Source: Pyrus communis (Eukaryota; Streptophyta; Magnoliopsida; Rosales; Rosaceae). Taken from it: a stretch of DNA of 64,000 nucleotides. The notes beneath the pieces are model-generated. The model saw only the letters and a program-made list of their open reading frames with translations. It searched no databases and was not told the origin of the DNA. Numbering within the stretch: position 1 is the stretch's first letter; each line of letters begins with the position of its first letter. The stretch is taken from positions 13,625,724 to 13,689,723 of the forward strand of contig NC_084815.1 in NCBI RefSeq assembly GCF_963583255.1. The letters run 5' to 3'. Shown piece by piece: positions 58,451-64,000 of this stretch. The position numbers and the translations under genes were made by a program.

Positions 58451-59128
58451 CAACCTTGAGATTTTTATTTGCCCTTTTCGCCAGCGCATCTTCAGTTTGG
58501 ATAAACAGCATTGTGAAGGCAACCGGTGAACATCTTCAGGTTGGATAAACAACATTGCTCCGAGACCAGTTGGTTACCTATCCAAGTCTCAGTCAAGAAG
58601 GATTTTCGAGTCCTCACTTACAGAGGTCATCTTATTAGCCTTCTCAGCGAAGTGAGGTGTTATAGATTACCAGGCTCAGCACATTGAACGTCGAGTTGTT
58701 TTATGATTAGATATTTGCAAGTAAGTTTTAGAGTTCGGCATTCTGACGGCCGAACCATATTTACCATCAAGACATATATTTCCTTTCAGTACTTGTGTCT
58801 GTATGGTCTGGTGCCAATTCGGCATGCTTATACTCTTAAGAATAAAATCACTGTGACCAAACCCGACGCCGACGATTCGTGAACTTCGCAAGACTAGCAG
58901 CTTTGTCTTCAGGCTCTAGAACCTGAAGGCCGAGACGTGTTCCTTCCTCAGTCGTAGTTGTAAGATCAAGAAGTCAGTAGCTTGCCCAACGCGATATCAA
59001 CACATTTTACTCCCCGGCCGAGCTCGGCCGATGAGTTGGCACGCCCCGCACATAATCGAATGACATAGTTATCTTATTAATTACTTGGCCTGCGAGCCAT
59101 GTAGGTTTGGTAGTTTTTAGGGTCAACA

Positions 59129-60789
59129 AAAGGTCATGAAAACATATTTTGCATGATGAAAACAATTCCTTTGTTGCATAATAATGAACTTGTGCGACTA
59201 AATATAACTCGTTGCATAGAACTTAGGGGAATGAAACCACTTTGTCGTGCGCAAGTTGATGCAACAAAGTGATCTCGACGCGATACAGTACATGAGACGC
59301 TTGACATTCATGGCCAAGAAGTTTGCGTGGTAAAATGTGATATTAGATATTAGTTGGCATAAACTTTGCGCAATGACGGTTTCATCGCGAAATGGTTAAT
59401 TTTTTATTAATTTTTTTGTTGACAACTTTTATTTTTTGTTATGGTTACATAATTCATTTAAATAATAATAGTTTTATTTTTATTTAAATTGTCACTATAA
59501 TGAATGGAGAAAAAAAAAACTTTTATAAATCAAAGAAATATGTACGTACAAGTAAAAAGTTTGAAAGTAAGGAAAAAGAAACCTATAATATATTTGGTCA
59601 TTAAATGGGGTCGTCTACGGGTTGGGCTGGAAGTTAGGCTGCTGGATGGGTTGCGAGTTGGGTTGCGAGTCTGTCTTGGGGATGACGTTGGTCAAGTTGC
59701 TGGACGAGCCCAGAGGTCGACGGGTGTTGTGGCTTGGAGGTGAAGGGGCCAACAACTCTTGGTGGGAGACGGATGCCATTTGAGCTAAGGGCCTCAAAGA
59801 TCAATGTGAGCTTACTCCTCAAGTTGGCAACCTCATACGTAGTTTAGTGACGCCGGGCCCCTGTGGTTACAATGATGCTGAGGCCTCAATAGCGCGCTGA
59901 CGAGCCTGCCCCATCCCCCGACAATACTTCCCCAGCCTCTGTCTGAGGGTCTAATCCAAGGTCCCAATTAAGATATGAAACTCCGCATCCTCGAGCAAAG
60001 CCATAGACTCGACAAAAGTGTCCGGGGGAAGCTGAGAGACAGACTTCTAAAGGACAGTTTGGTTCCTCTCCACCATTGTCGCCTTTGACAATAAGGCAAA
60101 AAGTGGATTAGTAAGAATTAATATTAAATTAAACTTTTTAATATTTGGAAGCGTAAAATAGTAATTTCAAATGAAGTATTACTTACATGCAGCTACTCGG
60201 CAAGCTCATCCCCGTGGCAAACATAAACGTCTTTAAAGACGTCTATCTCAAAGAATTTAGAACCCCCCTAAAAAAAATAATAAAAACACAAAGACAATGT
60301 TAGTGCATAAAATAAATTGAATATTTGTAAAAAATTGAAAGTGCAAATATTAAGCACTTATTACTTGTCGTCACACCTCCATCATATACTAAGGCGATTT
60401 GACATCCGATGGTAAATTAAATGGATTTTCTTATTTTACCTGGCGGGTGGTGTCAACATCGGATGCAAATTCCATGTTGGGAGTCTAGGCACGCCAGTGA
60501 GTATGACGTGCACTAGGCGGAAGCGCCACTCGCGCTTGTGTCACGTCAGGCCCTTTGGGCACAACCATTGGAGGCTCTATTGTTGGTGGAGCACTCATCG
60601 TAGTAGGAGGTGGTGGAGGAGGTGTGGGGGACCACTGCTCGCAGCCTTCTAGGTAGGTATAAGGCGAAACATCTACAAAATTGAAAATGAAATAAACAAG
60701 TTCCCTTAAAATAACTATTGTCAACTACACTTATACTTTCATATAAATAATGTAACTAAATTTTCTTAATTAATTCCACAATTAGTAAT
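59129..60789 (-). mobile_element. CACTA fragment X, right copy
   Basis: Second copy of 19465-21148 with the same subterminal repeats, Ptta-type C-terminal relic (about 60250-59600, minus) and proline-rich relic (60724-60485, minus). Bounded by the same D tail and F LTR as the left copy. Confidence 0.5.
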
Positions 60790-61386
60790 TGTGGAGCCTA
60801 AAATAATCCCAAAATTCTAGAGGCGACACGTGAACTTTTATTCAAGAAAGACAAGATTGCCCTCAATAAATGGGTAGGCTTCTCAAATGCTCTTATGTGC
60901 AGATTACATCCTTGGAGGTCTCAGCAGCTGAATATGACCGCCCACGGCTCACTTGCCCTTGGCAAGGAATTAAAGATAAGGATTAATTACCCAAATCCTA
61001 TCTTTAATACATTCCCATTTGAAGATTGACTCTAATCAAGTAAGTAATCCCAATTTAAATCAATTATGGATAATTACTCCATTATCTCAAGATATTATTT
61101 CCTATTAAATATCTTGAGAATGTTTAGAGAATATTTCTCCATAAACACAATGGATGGCCCTATCCCTATAAATACCCCAGATTCTACCAAATTTTTCAGA
61201 GTTTTTGCAACCCTAAAAAAGCCCTAAACATTTTACTCTTAGAGAAACTAACTTAGGCATCGAAAATCTGTTGACCTAACCCCCTACCTTGTGGGCTTGT
61301 GAGGCTTAGGTCTTTGATCAAAGGTGTTGATTGTTTTGTAGGTCCATTTTCATCAAGACTGAAGATGGTGGAAATTTACATCGACA
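60790..61386 (+). repeat. F-family 5' LTR
   Basis: Starts TGTGGAGCC, ends ACATCGACA. TATAAATA at 61167-61174. The start is flanked by a palindrome, CCACAATTAGTAATTGTGG. Confidence 0.65.
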
Positions 61387-61389
61387 AAT

Positions 61390-61407
61390 TGGTGCTGTGA
61401 TTAAGAG
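61390..61407 (+). other. Putative primer binding site, element F
   Basis: TGGTGCTGTGATTAAGAG, three bases after the F LTR. The tRNA is not identified. Confidence 0.4.
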
Positions 61408-62386
61408 CTGATTCAAAATACTCGAATAAGCATCTCGCATTTGTTTCTTGAATTTTCTATTACGTTGAATTTCTCACACGTTGTATCAATTAATTTTTAG
61501 AGCAAAGTTTCTTGATCAATCCCTGGAGAAAGGATACAATGGTAGGAAATTCAAAAACTATGATGAATGGAACCCCATACGTGCAATGATTTTGAACGGA
61601 GAGTGCAAACGAGGACATAGCCCGACGATGGAGTTCCTCAAGGCTCAATGTGACGGTGGAAGGAGCCCCACCGTCACAAAGCTGCCCATTTAACACCACC
61701 ACCGTGACCCAGCAACCATGACAAGGCCACCAGGCCATGGCACCACTTCCACCGCCACTGCCCTTGCAGTGCTGGACACAGCCAAACACTAGGCATAAGG
61801 CTTAGGTCTATTTTTAAGCTCATGGGCAGGAGGCCCAAAACTTGGCAGCTGCCATAGCAGGCCCAGGGTAGGAGGCCCAGCCTACTACGACAACAAGCCC
61901 AAACTCGAGCCCAGAACGCAGCAACTGCTTCCAACCAGGCAGCTCAACGGGGCTAAGCCCAAGCCACCCAACCAGCAGGCCATGATGTGGCAGCTCAACG
62001 GCCAGGAAGGCCTGCGGCCATCCAAGCCCAAGGCGAGCTAGCGTTGGTACAACGTGCCCCGCGCCTTGCGACCCATTCTGACGACTCGGTCTGTGACCCA
62101 ATCTATTCTAAGGCCACCTCCAATAATCCAAATTCCGACCACCGGACCCGTGATCGATTCAGGGTTACTTTCACCCCATTTTTCTGTAGGTATGCCTACT
62201 TTGGGCTCAAGCTTTATACCTGCAGTCCACTATACTTCCACCACACATGGAGATGCCCATTTTCCAAGCTCTTCCAATCCAAATGGTGAGCACCACTTGC
62301 CCCAGCAGGTCACCAATTTGACGAACGCCTTCTCACAACAGACCACCTTGGTGAACCAACTCCTCGGGCGCATCGAGATGCACTAA
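61408..62386 (+). pseudogene. Leader and N-terminal gag fragment of element F
   Basis: Low-complexity, Pro/Ala/His-coding sequence with stops, leading at 62280-62386 to QQVTNLTNAFSQQTTLVNQL and GRIEMH, the usual opening of a Ty3/gypsy gag helix. A stop and abrupt change follow, where sequence of element G begins. No capsid or pol of F remains in the window. Confidence 0.5.
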
Positions 62387-62614
62387 TCTATCCTGTTCAA
62401 GGCATAAATTTAACAAATAGGACTCTTTACGCTCTAGAAAACAAGAGAACCAAGCAAACCATTATTCTTTGTCAAGCAACAATGCAATTTACCACACTTA
62501 ACCACAAGAAGCTAATTGAATTATATTGCTAGTTCAGCCTCAAATTCATCTTCCAATCTTACTAGATGCAAAGTCCTAAGGTGATTAATCAAAGAACTCA
62601 AGCAAAGACCCCTT

Positions 62615-62648
62615 CCCCAAACTTGAATAACACTTTGTCCTCAATGTG
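62615..62648 (-). other. Internal PPT-like cassette, element G
   Basis: Minus strand CACATT-GAGGAC-AAAGTG (one mismatch in the stem), then TTCAAGTTTGGGGAAGGGG. Confidence 0.6.
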
Positions 62649-62809
62649 AAGTGAAATACAAGGCATGCAACGAGTTAACAAATAAGGAAAAGTATAACTA
62701 AAGAAAAATAAACGGAAGAATAAAGAGTAAAGTTTAGAACTCCCCTGGTTAAGTGGTCGCTAAAAGGAGACTTACTGCATACACCAGCTTCATCTTCATA
62801 CATCGAACG

Positions 62810-62827
62810 CTTGGGTTGCCTCCCAAA
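62810..62827 (-). other. Post-pol hairpin, element G
   Basis: Minus strand TTGGG, loop AGGCAA, CCCAA (62826-62811), 41 nt after the integrase stop. Confidence 0.65.
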
Positions 62828-62867
62828 AAGCGCTAAGTTTAAAGTCTTCAGCCAGATATAACAATCT

Positions 62868-63176
62868 TTATTTAGGATCATTAAGGTACAAAACCTCCTT
62901 ATTCATTTGTGGGATAGGTTCCGGGTATTGCTTCACATGATGGCCATTCACCTTAAATGTCAAACCACTCTTCATATCTTGAATTTCCACAGCCCCATGG
63001 GGATATGCTTGCACAACTAGATAAGGTCCAGTCCATCTAGATTGAAGCCTAGTGGGAAATAACTTGAACCTTGACTTTTTCCACAAAACTTTTTTGTTTG
63101 GTTCAAAATATTTCCGAAGTAAAACTTTGTCATGAGCAACCTCAAACTTCTCTTTCATAAGATCCACAACATTAAT
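62868..63176 (-). pseudogene. int: Integrase C-terminus of element G
   Basis: About 100 codons (DLMKEKFEVAHDKVLLRKYF to KEVLYLNDPK) matching the tail of Athila integrases (SRFKLFPTRLQSRWTGPYLV, VNGHHVKQY). Catalytic D-D-E is gone. It abuts the protease part with only a TAG between, in the same frame. Confidence 0.78.
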
Positions 63177-64000
63177 CTAAAAACAATAATGAGGATCCAA
63201 ATGACTCTTCAAAGCTTCAAAGATCTGAAATTTTATGGTAACCTCTTGCACAGTCATGGTTAGTAAACCAGCTTTTACATCAATTTTAGTACCTGCAATA
63301 GCCATGAAAGGTCTACCAAGAATGAGAGGTAGCTTATTGCCTGGAATTTTAGCTTCTTCCATGTCCAAAACAATGAAATCAGCAAGGAGAATGAATTGAT
63401 CAACCTTAACAAGCACATCTTCAATAATGCCTTTTGGATATTTCACAGAACGATTTTCAAGTTGCATAGAGATAGAACAAGGCTTTAACTTCTCCAAACT
63501 TAGATGTTTGTATGCAGAATAAGGCATAAGATTGGCACTTGCTCCTAAGTCAAGTAAAGCTTGTTCAAATTTTCTTTCTCAAATAATGCAAGGAACTGTA
63601 AAGCTTCCTGGATCCTTGAGCTTTGATGCCAATTTTCATTGGAGCACTGCATTTATTGTTTCTGATAACATCACCTCTTCATAATGTCCATACTTTTGCT
63701 TGTGAGTACACAATTCCTTCAAGAATTTTGCATATGATGGAATTTCTTTGATGGCTTCAAGCAATGGAATGTTGATTTAAACTTTCTTGAATTGATCCAA
63801 TATATGCCCTGGGTACTGGTCTTCAATTCCCTTCTGTGCACGCTAAGGGAATGGTAGAGGAAGATCATACACCACTTCCTTAAGCGTTGGATCGAATAAC
63901 ATTCTTTTCGGCTCAGATGGTGGCTGTTTTGAACTCGTAAACGAATGATTTTGCTGTTGGTCATTCATATTTGTGCCCCTCTCCTTCTCCTTCTCAACTT
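63177..64000 (-). pseudogene. pro: Gag-protease region of element G
   Basis: Protease active site is LDLGASANLMPYSAY near 63520-63560, then ENRSVKYPKGIIEDVLVKV and LILGRPFMAIAGTKID. Upstream (63580-63960) the gag-protease linker is readable only across stops. RT, RNase H and most of integrase that should follow protease are absent. Confidence 0.75.

Larger units (their letters stand above)
46340..58455 (+). mobile_element. Athila-like Ty3/gypsy element A, internally deleted
   Basis: LTRs of exactly equal length (46345-48381 and 56414-58450, 2037 bp), tRNA-Asp primer site, gag, protease, RT fragment, RNase H end, integrase, PPT, and perfect target duplication CAACC (46340-46344 and 58451-58455). 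By eye the LTRs differ at about 14 positions (about 0.7%). Gag has one nonsense codon and a solo LTR inserted. RT and RNase H have lost their catalytic parts by two deletions. A therefore cannot transpose alone. Confidence 0.92.
45903..59128 (+). repeat. D-family 3' LTR, split by element A
   Basis: 45903-46344 plus 58456-59128 (about 1115 bp joined) start TGTTTAGGCC and end TTTTTAGGGTCAACA. TATAAATA at 46247-46254 is a likely promoter box. The LTR begins directly after a purine tract, so D runs on the plus strand. Confidence 0.7.
62387..64000 (-). mobile_element. Athila-like element G, minus strand, internally deleted, extends past window
   Basis: Minus-strand gag/protease and integrase C-terminus are followed (to the left) by the post-pol hairpin and internal PPT-like cassette also seen in A and C. 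No LTR of G is visible on the left; the join to F at about 62387 is unmarked. The 5' part lies beyond 64000. Confidence 0.7.

Noticed and set aside
61490..62101. Minus-strand ORFs of 86-99 codons opposite element F
   Set aside because: Trp/Leu/Gly-rich shadows of the Pro/Ala-rich leader of F; no domain.

Overview
The window is nuclear DNA of a flowering plant. It holds one spliced gene with GT-AG introns, several plant LTR-retrotransposon families with tRNA-iMet or tRNA-Asp primer sites, CACTA and PIF/Harbinger-type remnants, and SINEs. Several repeat families look like those common in Rosaceae (apple/pear/Prunus), so a woody rosaceous genome is my best guess. That is recognition, not a database result. 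I see no bacterial-type genes, CRISPR array, tRNA or rRNA gene.

Left end (1-11.3 kb). A small copia-type TR-GAG element (gag but no pol; LTRs nearly identical) is cut by the window start. A SINE with target-site duplications, a PIF/Harbinger-like MITE and a decayed Ty3 protease relic follow. The only host gene I can support lies at 4797-11131, plus strand: a nine-exon gene for a protein of about 1460 residues, with an N-terminal NT-C2 domain and a very long coiled coil.

Middle left (11.3-22.6 kb). This stretch is old transposon debris: a reverse SINE, a CACTA element relic (TNP2-like C-terminus, many degenerate CGTCGGGCAAA-type subterminal repeats, a second decayed coding segment), about 1.7 kb of unassigned sequence, a 1736-bp solo LTR (E) nested in an older LTR tail (D), a second CACTA fragment (X) and a partial LTR (F).

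Right two thirds (21.8-59.1 kb). This is a clear nest. The oldest layer, D, carries an antisense plant-mobile-domain (PMD) ORF. D was hit by Athila-like element C (minus strand, 22598-43591). The 3' LTR of C was hit by pol-less element B (minus, 23238-32691). The 3' LTR of D was hit by Athila-like element A (plus, 46345-58450). The gag of A was hit by a 2486-bp solo LTR (49993-52478). Target-site duplications support every step: CCTGT/GCTGT for C, AAAAC for B, CAACC for A, AATGC for the solo LTR. After D the D-tail/X/F block is repeated (58885-61386), followed by an F gag fragment and a deleted minus-strand Athila-like element G.

Most interesting signals. (1) B carries, antisense to its own gag, a 218-codon ORF with its own TATA-like box and promoter repeats. 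Its protein begins with an EAR-like LxLxL motif followed by a coiled coil. (2) The Athila-type elements share a hairpin with loop AGGCAA and a covarying stem about 42 nt after the pol stop. (3) They also share a hairpin with loop GAGGAC followed by a G-rich polypurine-like tract, present once after pol and again at the true PPT. (4) The TR-GAG element has four tandem stem-loops between gag and PPT. (5) The solo LTR inside A has 13 CATGCA (RY) motifs just upstream of its TATA box.
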